A stretch of DNA of 10,090 nucleotides from Firmicutes bacterium UBA6811 (GTDB lineage: Bacteria; Bacillota; SHA-98; UBA4971). The stretch is from assembly GCA_002452295.1 (NCBI GenBank), contig DKEX01000004.1, positions 23,366-33,455 on the forward strand. Direction: 5' to 3'. Shown piece after piece: positions 1 to 6,452 of this stretch (position 1 is the first letter of the stretch; every line of letters starts with the position of its first letter). The position numbers were made by a program, and so were the translations under genes. The notes below the pieces were generated by a model. That model saw only the letters and a program-made list of their open reading frames with translations, was not told the DNA's origin and did no database searches.

Positions 1-704
1 GTCGGCCGCTCCCCCCAGTAATTCTCGTTGCGGACCAACATCGCTTCTGTGTTGGGGTTATACGACTTAGGTACAAACGCGCCGTTGCCCACGAAGTTCT
101 CCGGTTTCCACCAGTCGGCGCCGTGCTTCTCAATGACCTTGCGCGGCACCGGGAAGAAAGACGGCAGAGCCAGCGTGGTCAGGAAATCCGGCGTCGGGTT
201 GGCCAGCGTCACCTGCAGAGTCAGAGGATCGACGACCTTGATGCCAACCAGTTCAGAATCGGTTATCTTCCCGGTGGAGAAATCCTTGGCGTTCTTGATG
301 GACCACAGACCCGGGTCGAAGCTGGCGCCCTTGGTGGCTGGATCGAGCACGCGGATCCAGGAGTACTTGAAGTCTTCCGCGGTGATCTTCTCCCCGTTGG
401 ACCACTTCAGACTTGGGCGCAGCTTGAAGGTGTAGACCAGCCCGTCCGGAGAGATCGTCCAGCTTTCAGCCATATTCGGGATTACTTTGAAATCCTTGTC
501 AAGTTGGGTAAGTCCTTCGAACAGGGCAATCATGTCCACCCATTTGCCCTGGGTGTGGAAGTGCGGATCCAGGGTGGGCACCGGCCCGAAATGCGCAAAC
601 CTGAAGACCTGCTCGGCGGGAGCAGCGACTACTGCGGAGAAAACCGGCGCCATAGCCAAAACCATTACCACTGCCACGCTGACCAACCTCAGGGTCCTGC
701 TCAT
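1..704 (-). CDS. ABC transporter solute-binding protein, family 5 (oligopeptide/dipeptide type), C-terminus outside window
   Basis: The first 234 codons of an extracellular solute-binding protein that captures peptides (or, in some members, sugars) for an ABC importer. The ATG at 704-702 follows an AGGGAGGT ribosome binding site at 720-713. Residues 1 to about 28 form a signal peptide (MSRTLRLVSVAVVMVLAMAP, then an Ala-rich end). No lipobox cysteine is visible. The mature part has typical SBP_bac_5 segments: TLDPHFHTQG, LFEGLTQLD, MAESWTISPDGLVYTFKLR, KWSNGEKITAEDFKYSWIRV, LANPTPDFLTTLALPSFFPV and RNENYWGERP. The reading frame is open to the left edge, so ligand-pocket residues further along cannot be seen. 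It lies 224 bp downstream of lacI on the same strand. I see no convincing promoter in the gap. The permease and ATPase genes would be expected further left. Family assignment is firm; the ligand is unknown. Confidence 0.92.
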   Translation of the reverse strand, partial: MSRTLRLVSVAVVMVLAMAPVFSAVVAAPAEQVFRFAHFGPVPTLDPHFHTQGKWVDMIALFEGLTQLDKDFKVIPNMAESWTISPDGLVYTFKLRPSLKWSNGEKITAEDFKYSWIRVLDPATKGASFDPGLWSIKNAKDFSTGKITDSELVGIKVVDPLTLQVTLANPTPDFLTTLALPSFFPVPRKVIEKHGADWWKPENFVGNGAFVPKSYNPNTEAMLVRNENYWGERP

Positions 705-928
705 TAGACCTTACCTCCCTTAGTTGAGATTTCATCCCTTGATTCGTAAACCGTAGTCCAAGCCAGCCGAATCTCACGAGCGACGAATCCTCCGCACGAC
801 AAACATAACGCAACCCGCGACTCACTACGCCCTAACCTCCCACCTCCTTTGCCAGGCCGCAGCCTGCTATCCCCGCCCTTCCCGGGTTCCGCGGCACCCG
901 ATATGCGTGTCAATGCCGATACCGGAAA

Positions 929-1969
929 TCAGCCGGTCTGGACCTGACTCAACATATTGGATACGCGTGAGCTCTGACTCGACTCCCTGATCACCAATCG
1001 GACATCCAGGCAGACGCTCTCCGTCTCTCCCGTCCGGATCTTCTCATCCAGCTTCGCCATGGCCACCCGTCCCGTGTCCGCCTTCGGCAAAGCTATGGTG
1101 GTCAGCGGCACCTCCATCCATGCCGCGATGGCCAAATCGTCAAATCCAACCACCGCCATCTCCTCCGGAACCGCCAGGCCCGCTTTCTTGAAACTCTCGA
1201 CCGCCCCCCAGGCGGTCATATCACCGCAGCAAAAGACCGCCGTGGGCCGCAGGTCTGCAGGTAACTTCAACAACTCCTGCGCCGCCGCATAGCCGTTATG
1301 CCAGTCATAACCCGCCTCAAAAACGAGCTGGGGATCATAAGGAATCTGGTATTCCGTTAAAGCTCGCATATAGCCGAGATGGCGCAACTTACCATGAATA
1401 TCGTCGCTCAGTCCGAAGTGGGCAACACGGTGGTGGCCGAGTTTGATCAGATGTTCGGTGGCAAGGTAGGCGCCCTTTTCATGCTCGGCCGTCACGTACG
1501 GGGAAGTGAGCGATTTGAAAGCAGTGTGAATCTGGACGATCGGAATCTCTTTTTCGAGTTCCAGGGCCAGTGGAATGTTGCTCTCGAACATAGGCATCCA
1601 GATGATCCCATCCACTCCCTTGTCCCGCAGCACCTGGAGATACTCGGCCTCCTTCGCCGGGTTATAACGGTGAGTGTACAGGAGAACGCTGCAGGACAGT
1701 TCTTCCGCGATATCCTGGATACCTTGAACCGTCTCGGACAAAAAGGAGTTGGTGAGGCTGGGGACCACCACTCCAATCAGATTAGTGCGTTTTTTGACCA
1801 GCCCGCGGGCCATGATGTTGGGTCGATAGCTAAGCCTTTGCGCGGCCCCAAGCACCCGGCGCCGCGTCTCATCCCGCACCTGAATGGCCTTGGGATTGTT
1901 CAAGACTCGCGAAACCGTGCAAATAGACACCCCAGCTTCTTTTGCGATATCTCTTAGCGTTGTTGCCAC
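929..1969 (-). CDS. LacI/GalR-family transcriptional regulator
   Basis: A 346-residue repressor of the usual length for the family. It starts at GTG (1969-1967), with TGAGGA about eight bases upstream. Residues 4-23 (TLRDIAKEAGVSICTVSRVL) form the helix-turn-helix. Residues about 48-60 (SYRPNIMARGLVKKR) form the hinge helix with the Leu that in LacI relatives inserts at the central CG step of the operator. Residues 61-340 are a periplasmic-binding-protein-like effector domain (LIGVVVPSLTNSFLSETVQG, VDGIIWMPMFES, FCCGDMTAWGAVESFKKAGL, VVGFDDLAIAAWMEVPLTTI). The effector is probably a sugar or sugar derivative, but it cannot be read from the sequence. Two operator-like sites lie in its own upstream region and related sites precede neighbouring operons. 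I therefore infer autoregulation and local control of the catabolic genes. Confidence 0.96.
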   Translation of the reverse strand: MATTLRDIAKEAGVSICTVSRVLNNPKAIQVRDETRRRVLGAAQRLSYRPNIMARGLVKKRTNLIGVVVPSLTNSFLSETVQGIQDIAEELSCSVLLYTHRYNPAKEAEYLQVLRDKGVDGIIWMPMFESNIPLALELEKEIPIVQIHTAFKSLTSPYVTAEHEKGAYLATEHLIKLGHHRVAHFGLSDDIHGKLRHLGYMRALTEYQIPYDPQLVFEAGYDWHNGYAAAQELLKLPADLRPTAVFCCGDMTAWGAVESFKKAGLAVPEEMAVVGFDDLAIAAWMEVPLTTIALPKADTGRVAMAKLDEKIRTGETESVCLDVRLVIRESSQSSRVSNMLSQVQTG

Positions 1970-2050
1970 TGCTCAATCCTCACCCCTGCCCGAGATCTAG
2001 CTGGGATAACCCAGAAAGTTTGGATCAAACCTCATGCAGTGGGCATCCAG

Positions 2051-2062
2051 GTTAAGCGATTG
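2051..2062 (+). promoter_or_regulatory. LacI-type operator candidate A, upstream of lacI
   Basis: GTTAAGCGATTG fits the window-wide motif GTTAARCGWTTG at every position and lies 82-93 bp upstream of the lacI GTG start. The right half GCGATTG recurs at 2080-2086, a 24-bp step, so a second weaker half-site may sit beside it. The likely role is autoregulation by the adjacent repressor. No good -35/-10 pair could be picked out nearby. Confidence 0.5.
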
Positions 2063-2200
2063 CCTTAGTAAGCATCGTAGCGATTGACTTGCGAATCCAC
2101 CGTAGGCGTTCCAATTCCCGGCGCTGCAATTCCTGTTTTATGGGTCATCCCAACTTGAGTAGGTGTTTCTACATCAGAGGCATGAAATCCTGCTTACAGT

Positions 2201-2212
2201 CAAACGTTTTAC
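2201..2212 (-). promoter_or_regulatory. LacI-type operator candidate B, upstream of lacI
   Basis: Read on the minus strand this is GTAAAACGTTTG, 11 of 12 matches to GTTAARCGWTTG. It contains the perfect 8-bp palindrome AAACGTTT, and with its flanks (2199-2212) forms a 14-bp palindrome with one mismatched pair and a central CG. It lies about 230 bp upstream of lacI and just after the M55 gene terminator. It could pair with candidate A by looping. The 13-mer CAAACGTTTTACG differs at one base from the copy at 6372-6384. Confidence 0.55.
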
Positions 2213-2235
2213 GAAAGACTTGCAAACCAATTCAC

Positions 2236-2274
2236 AAAAAGACTAGATGGCCTGGCAGCCATGGAAAACAGGCC
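2236..2274 (-). terminator. Possible rho-independent terminator after the M55 gene
   Basis: Directly after the M55 stop codon, on the minus strand, GGCCTG (2274-2269) can pair with CAGGCC (2254-2249) across a 14-base loop, followed eight bases later by a run of five T (2240-2236). The stem is only six pairs and the T run is not adjacent. It would close the TIM-barrel/GH20/M55 operon and separate it from lacI. Confidence 0.45.
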
Positions 2275-3135
2275 CTATAAAGCTTGATGCAATACATCTA
2301 GAAGATTGTTACCTTCATACAACACCGTTTGCCCGTCCAACCTGAGGATCTCGACCCCATCCACTCCAGCGGCCTTGACCTTGGCGGTTTCGGCCTCACC
2401 GGCAGCATCGCCGGCGCCATCTTTCCAGCAGGCACGGATGCCGTCGGCAATCTCGGTGCCGGTATATCTGATCTTCACGGAAACCGGCACGCTATGGCGC
2501 AACGGCGGTACCTGACCAATCAACTCCATTGCCGCTCTTGCCTTTTCCCTCACCAGATCTCGCACACGGGCTGGGGGAAGCAAACGCGCACAATGGCGCG
2601 CAATCCCCGTCTTCACCCGGGCCGTGACGACCTCCCCGAGAAGTCCCCGGGCCTCCGCACAAACCTTGTCGTCTCCTGTAACCAAGAGCACGGGAACGCC
2701 GTAATACCCGGCGATGCTGGCGTCGATCCCCACCTCTCCCATTTGGCGGTCATTCAGGTAAAAGGCCTGCCAGTCCCGGGAGCTATAGGTGTGATCCCTG
2801 ACCGCCGCCGGTGTCCCGGCCATGGCATGATACCCCACAAGGAACACCCCGTTGACCGTCTCATCAAGATCGGGAAAACGCCCGGGATGCGGAGTCCCCA
2901 TGATGTACTCCGCCGCAGGGTGAAGCTCTTCCGGCGGAAAGTTGAACCCGTCTGCGTGAGCGTCCTTGACGACCACGTGGGTGGCTCCTCCGGCAAGGGC
3001 GCCTTCCACGACCGCATCAACCTCCCGGATCAACAGCCGGCGCGCTTCATCATACTCCGGGTTGCCCTTGAGGACTTGCTCAGGGCGAACGATTCCTCCG
3101 ATGCCTTCCATGTCGGCCACAATGTAGATCTTCAC
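2275..3135 (-). CDS. M55-family D-aminopeptidase (DppA-like)
   Basis: A 286-residue zinc peptidase of the DppA family, which removes N-terminal D-amino acids (for example from D-Ala-D-Ala or D-Ala-Gly-Gly) in the cytoplasm. It starts at GTG (3135), preceded by GGGGGT. The metal ligands and catalytic residue known from Bacillus subtilis DppA have clear counterparts: Asp8 and Glu10 in IVADMEG, His60 in KDAHADG, His103 in VGYHAMAG, Glu134 in MGEVGIDA, and the nucleophile-position His115 in VRDHTYSS. There is no signal peptide. It is the last gene of the apparent operon, 57 bp after the GH20 gene. In other bacteria M55 genes often sit beside peptide ABC transporters; here a family-5 binding protein lies two genes away. 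The exact substrate is unknown, but all catalytic positions look intact. Confidence 0.94.
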   Translation of the reverse strand: MKIYIVADMEGIGGIVRPEQVLKGNPEYDEARRLLIREVDAVVEGALAGGATHVVVKDAHADGFNFPPEELHPAAEYIMGTPHPGRFPDLDETVNGVFLVGYHAMAGTPAAVRDHTYSSRDWQAFYLNDRQMGEVGIDASIAGYYGVPVLLVTGDDKVCAEARGLLGEVVTARVKTGIARHCARLLPPARVRDLVREKARAAMELIGQVPPLRHSVPVSVKIRYTGTEIADGIRACWKDGAGDAAGEAETAKVKAAGVDGVEILRLDGQTVLYEGNNLLDVLHQAL

Positions 3136-3192
3136 GCGCTTTACCCCCGGCTTAGCTCTTTTCAGTCATCGTTCCCGATCTGTCTGTCGTCT

Positions 3193-5268
3193 CTATCGCT
3201 CCCAGGCGGCTGCAAGGACCGCACCCGGATCATACGGGAGGTCTTCCGGCCCGGCATAGCCGCGGCTGTTCCAGAAAAACTCCGCAGCCACAATATAGGC
3301 CACGATCTGGCGTAGCTCCTGTTCCAGTGCAGTTTTGTTGCCGAAGTAGCCGGTCCAGGTGGTCTGCAACATCCCCTCCACCCCTCTTTCCGCCGCATAG
3401 CGGGAGAACCGGTGGATATTCTCCGCCTCAAACCAGGTCGATCCGATCACCGGGAAGCCAGCTTTCAGCAAGTTATCCACGCTGGGAAACCGCAGGAAAG
3501 GCTCGTAATTCCAGTCCACCATCACCAAGGGGTGAGCCAGATCTCCCGAACGACGCATCAAATCCAGAGCAGGCTCCTCTTCAAGTACCACGTCCGCCCA
3601 CAACATGGTCGCCACCCCGCGTTCTTCGAGATGCCGGGCGATGCGCAGCGTATCCCGCATGAACAGCTCGGCGAAACACAGCTTCTGACCCTCGGGGGAC
3701 GCCGGGAACCGGCCGCGCATCCGGACTTCGTCATGGCCGATGTGCAGGAGCCTGGCACCAAAAAGGTCGATGGCCTCGTCCATGATCTCCAGGATCACCT
3801 GGTAAGAACGGGGATTAAGCGGGTTATAGGCGTACGGGGTGCCGGGGTCTTCAACGATATCCATGTTGGCGCCGCCGGCAAAAAGCCATTCCATGTGACC
3901 AAGCGACTGGACGAGCGGGTTAATCTCGACAAGGTGCAGCCGGGCGGCATCGATCACTTTGGCCACATCCGCCTTGCTGGCGGCCTCCGGTTGCCAGATG
4001 GCTGGCTGGCTTTCCCATTGCACCATCTCACCTTCCGCGATGATCTGGTTAAACTTATACCTGGCGACCACCCGATCGATTAACCGTGTGTGGAAGATTG
4101 GGGAATAACCATCAACGCAAAAGTGCAGCCCCCGGAAGCGGTGATCCGGCCAGTCGCAGATGGCTACCGCCGGCACCCTGCACCCTCTAGCAAGCCACCC
4201 CCGCCCTGGCATATTGGCCGTGGCAATACCATCTTTGCTCTCCGTAGCATCGAGCAACTGCTTAAGGGTCTGCACTCCGTAAAAGGTTCCTTGCCGGTCC
4301 GACCCGGCCACCACTATCCGGATAGGGGTAGCCAGGAGCCGGTACCCCTGTGGACCCGGCACATCATGCAGAATTGCCCGGTTTGCTTCTTCCAGGCTCT
4401 GGTTGATAAGGGGATGCTGCGAAGACTCACCTAGAACGATACAGTCCTTCGCCGCTTCGAAAGGATCGTTTCCGGAGGCGGAAAGCTCAGCGGCACGGAG
4501 AACTGGGAGCTGGAACCCCACCAGCCTCTCGAGCTCCTCGTTGAGTTCCCTGGCGGCAATGAGGTCCGCCGCATCGGCATCGTCGCCCACCACGATCCGT
4601 GTGGCCGGTCCCACCACGAACCAGCCCGGCAGGGGTTCCACTTCTTTTGGCCGCGGGATGATCAAGGGGATAGGCCGATGCTCCCTGGGTGTGGCCGATG
4701 GCCGATCACCCGATGTGGCCGGCATCTGGGCGCCTGGCATAGCTGCTTTAGTAGTTGGTGTTTGGGCGCCTGGTGCGACAATCGCCTGATCGAGCCGCCA
4801 GACCCACACATCGTCAAACCAGGCGCGGCCACCGGCCCCGATGGAGTAAGCTACCGGCATCAACACTAATTCTATAGCCCCGGGACCCGGTACGGCGTCC
4901 ACCTCGACTTTGGTCCAGCTACCCTCCGCGGCCACCGCCGGCGAAAGCACCTGATTCACGAGCTGGTACTCCCTGTCCACGAAGTTCAGCCGCAAACGGG
5001 CACAGATGTCACCCTCAACCTTGATCCAGCCCGTCGCATGATAGGTCGCTTTGGCCTCCACCGGCAAGCGCTGGTAAACATAGCCGCTGCCGCGGCCGGC
5101 GCCGGCCATTTCCTGCGCCAGGCTGCCCGGCCGGACGCCCTCTCCTGCCAACCGGTAGGCAAAGCCATGCGGATCCGCGCGTTCTTGCCAGCCCTCGGCA
5201 ACTTCGGCTCCTTCGGTGCCCGAGTCAAAGCCCGGGTTCACCACCAGGTTCTCCTGCTTGCAGCCCAT
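3193..5268 (-). CDS. GH20 family beta-N-acetylhexosaminidase-like protein with N-terminal carbohydrate-binding module
   Basis: A 691-residue protein. Residues about 6-158 resemble a CBM4/9-like jelly roll (NLVVNPGFDSG, WFDDVWVWRL). Residues about 165-198 are a Pro/Ala/Thr linker with a repeated PGAQ unit. Residues about 200-365 match the GH20b non-catalytic domain (LIIPRPKEVEPLPG, GTFYGVQTLKQLL). The rest is the GH20 barrel, with DWPDHRFRGLHFCVDGYSP (about 372-390) and HIGHDEVR at 509-516. Asp513-Glu514 is the expected catalytic pair for substrate-assisted cleavage of terminal GlcNAc or GalNAc; the usual HxGGDE is HIGHDE here. ATG 5268 has AAGGGG upstream, and an in-frame TAA ten codons before it rules out a longer start. 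There is thus no signal peptide, which is odd for a CBM-bearing hydrolase. It is the middle gene of the operon, 84 bp after the TIM-barrel gene. The family is sure; the substrate is not. Confidence 0.92.
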   Translation of the reverse strand: MGCKQENLVVNPGFDSGTEGAEVAEGWQERADPHGFAYRLAGEGVRPGSLAQEMAGAGRGSGYVYQRLPVEAKATYHATGWIKVEGDICARLRLNFVDREYQLVNQVLSPAVAAEGSWTKVEVDAVPGPGAIELVLMPVAYSIGAGGRAWFDDVWVWRLDQAIVAPGAQTPTTKAAMPGAQMPATSGDRPSATPREHRPIPLIIPRPKEVEPLPGWFVVGPATRIVVGDDADAADLIAARELNEELERLVGFQLPVLRAAELSASGNDPFEAAKDCIVLGESSQHPLINQSLEEANRAILHDVPGPQGYRLLATPIRIVVAGSDRQGTFYGVQTLKQLLDATESKDGIATANMPGRGWLARGCRVPAVAICDWPDHRFRGLHFCVDGYSPIFHTRLIDRVVARYKFNQIIAEGEMVQWESQPAIWQPEAASKADVAKVIDAARLHLVEINPLVQSLGHMEWLFAGGANMDIVEDPGTPYAYNPLNPRSYQVILEIMDEAIDLFGARLLHIGHDEVRMRGRFPASPEGQKLCFAELFMRDTLRIARHLEERGVATMLWADVVLEEEPALDLMRRSGDLAHPLVMVDWNYEPFLRFPSVDNLLKAGFPVIGSTWFEAENIHRFSRYAAERGVEGMLQTTWTGYFGNKTALEQELRQIVAYIVAAEFFWNSRGYAGPEDLPYDPGAVLAAAWER
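4727..4773 (-). repeat. Short direct repeat coding the GH20 interdomain linker
   Basis: TGGGCGCCTGG occurs at 4727-4737 and again at 4763-4773, exactly 36 bp (12 codons) apart and in frame. It encodes the two PGAQ units of the Pro/Thr/Ala linker between the carbohydrate-binding module and the GH20b domain. The spacing suggests an old tandem duplication in the linker; the rest of the two units has diverged. Confidence 0.45.
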
Positions 5269-5352
5269 AGAGGATCCCCTTCCCCAGACTCTTCCATCTT
5301 AAGCTCTCTCATCCCGACCTACTCAACGGGAATCGGAATGCGCCGCGCCAAC

Positions 5353-6225
5353 CTACGCCCCCGAGAGCAGGGTGTGAAGGTAGGCCAGGCTTTTGCGGGT
5401 ACCTTCCCTGATCAGGGCTTCCGCAGCCGGATCGCGCACCACCGTCCCGTCCGGCCCCAGCACGCCTTTCGGATCCCCGGCCCCCTCAAATTCCGAACAA
5501 AGCGGGCCGCTGTACCCTGCACGCCGAAGAGCGGCGATAATGCCCGCTATGTCCAGTTCGCCCTCGCCCAAGGGCAGAAACTGCATCGTGCCGTCCTTGC
5601 CCAAGACCCCGTCCTTGAGGTGAACATTGACCGTATAAGGAACTAGCATCGACAAGAACCGCCGGACCTCTTTCAGTGAATACCCGGCCCAGCGAAAGTT
5701 CCCGGTGTCCAGCGTGACCCGCAACCGCTCCGACCCCACCTCCTCCACAATCCTGGCGATGGAGGGAGCGTGGTTGACCAGTCGCCTATGGTTTTCCAGC
5801 GCGAGGCGAATGTTGTATTCGTTGGCCCACTTCACGCTCTCCCGGAAACCGCGGACGATGCTATCGATCACATCTTCCCGCTCCACGTTTGGCCGGAGAT
5901 CGCCGCCAAAAGCCCGGACCAGCGGGCACCCCAGGCTAGCCGCCAGCTCCATGTATCCACGCAAACGCTTTACTTCGTCGCGAAGGCGCGCACGGTCACT
6001 GAACGAGAAGTCGTTGTAGCCCGCTACCGCAGAGATCTGCAGTCCCGCCTCCCCCACCATCTCCTTGACCCGCAGCCGGTTTGACGGGCTAAGATCCAGG
6101 GTTCCCCGGTGCGCCCCGGGCACGGTACACAGCTCGATACACTCTCCGCCGATCTCCCTCACGAGTCTCAAGGTCTCGTCAAAAGCAAAGCGGCTCAAGC
6201 TCAGGCCGACAACACCAGGTCTCAT
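5353..6225 (-). CDS. Xylose-isomerase-like TIM-barrel protein (sugar phosphate isomerase/epimerase family)
   Basis: A 290-residue protein of the AP-endonuclease-2/xylose-isomerase-like TIM barrel family, which includes 3-keto-sugar, hydroxypyruvate, tagatose and inosose isomerases, epimerases and dehydratases. ATG 6225 has an AGGGGATGAG ribosome binding site. Likely metal ligands are visible in the standard order: Glu144 in LALENHRR, Asp173 in TLDTGNF, His202 in NVHLKDG and Glu245 in CSEFEGAGDP. N-terminal GLSLSRF and ECIELC fit the first barrel strands. It is cytoplasmic and the first intact gene of the operon with GH20 and M55, whose promoter region carries operator candidate C. Partners of this family often convert 3-keto-sugars made by Gfo/Idh/MocA dehydrogenases; only a broken piece of such a dehydrogenase is seen here (8210-8351). 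The exact reaction cannot be told. Confidence 0.9.
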   Translation of the reverse strand: MRPGVVGLSLSRFAFDETLRLVREIGGECIELCTVPGAHRGTLDLSPSNRLRVKEMVGEAGLQISAVAGYNDFSFSDRARLRDEVKRLRGYMELAASLGCPLVRAFGGDLRPNVEREDVIDSIVRGFRESVKWANEYNIRLALENHRRLVNHAPSIARIVEEVGSERLRVTLDTGNFRWAGYSLKEVRRFLSMLVPYTVNVHLKDGVLGKDGTMQFLPLGEGELDIAGIIAALRRAGYSGPLCSEFEGAGDPKGVLGPDGTVVRDPAAEALIREGTRKSLAYLHTLLSGA

Positions 6226-6259
6226 TCGCGTCTCATCCCCTGGTCGTTAACTCCTCGAA

Positions 6260-6334
6260 TCATGGGACTGGACTGCCGCGCTTCACATTCTCCTCAGCCA
6301 GACGGAGAGTCTGCCTCCACACCAATGTAATCAT
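6260..6334 (-). other. 24-codon leader ORF, possibly the broken N-terminus of a nucleoside deaminase
   Basis: The intergenic stretch before the TIM-barrel gene has a strong AAGAAGGAGA site (6360-6351) with no intact gene after it. ATG 6334 opens 24 codons ending at TGA 6262-6260 and containing TLRLAEENVKRG. That segment resembles the first helix of cytidine/guanine deaminase-like proteins. A TTG at 6338 in another frame reads LNDYIGVEA, which would fit just before it, so a frameshifted remnant is possible. The match is short and rests on one helix. A chance upstream ORF or a leader peptide is equally possible. The site-to-ATG distance of 18 bases is too long for efficient initiation. Confidence 0.25.
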
Positions 6335-6371
6335 TCAACTTGCCCGGCGGATCTCCTTCTTAATTTGAAAA

Positions 6372-6383
6372 CAAACGTTTAAC
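6372..6383 (-). promoter_or_regulatory. LacI-type operator candidate C, before the TIM-barrel/GH20/M55 operon
   Basis: Minus-strand GTTAAACGTTTG matches GTTAARCGWTTG at all 12 positions and holds the palindrome AAACGTTT. It lies about 150 bp upstream of the TIM-barrel start and 12 bp before the orphan AAGGAG site, the place expected for a promoter. No clear -35/-10 pair was recognised; AT-rich TTTTCAAATTAAG follows directly. No terminator is apparent between the FAD gene and this point, so read-through may also feed the operon. Confidence 0.6.
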
Positions 6384-6452
6384 GTCGCCGTCGCACGAGC
6401 CTTCCTTGCCAGTACTCCTGCATGATTGGACCGCCGACTAAAACGAATCTCT

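Noticed and set aside
499..825. Minus-strand ORF overlapping the start of the solute-binding protein
   Set aside because: It runs in another frame through the signal peptide region of a certain gene. A ribosome-site-like GGAGG precedes it, but the product has no recognisable features.
908..913. TTGACA on the minus strand between lacI and the solute-binding protein, as a -35 box
   Set aside because: The expected -10 position reads GGAACC; no promoter-like partner exists.
2329..3315. Long plus-strand ORF (328 codons) antisense to the M55 gene; likewise 3412-4083 and 7110-7952
   Set aside because: These are complementary shadows of clear gene families, lack ribosome binding sites and resemble no protein family.
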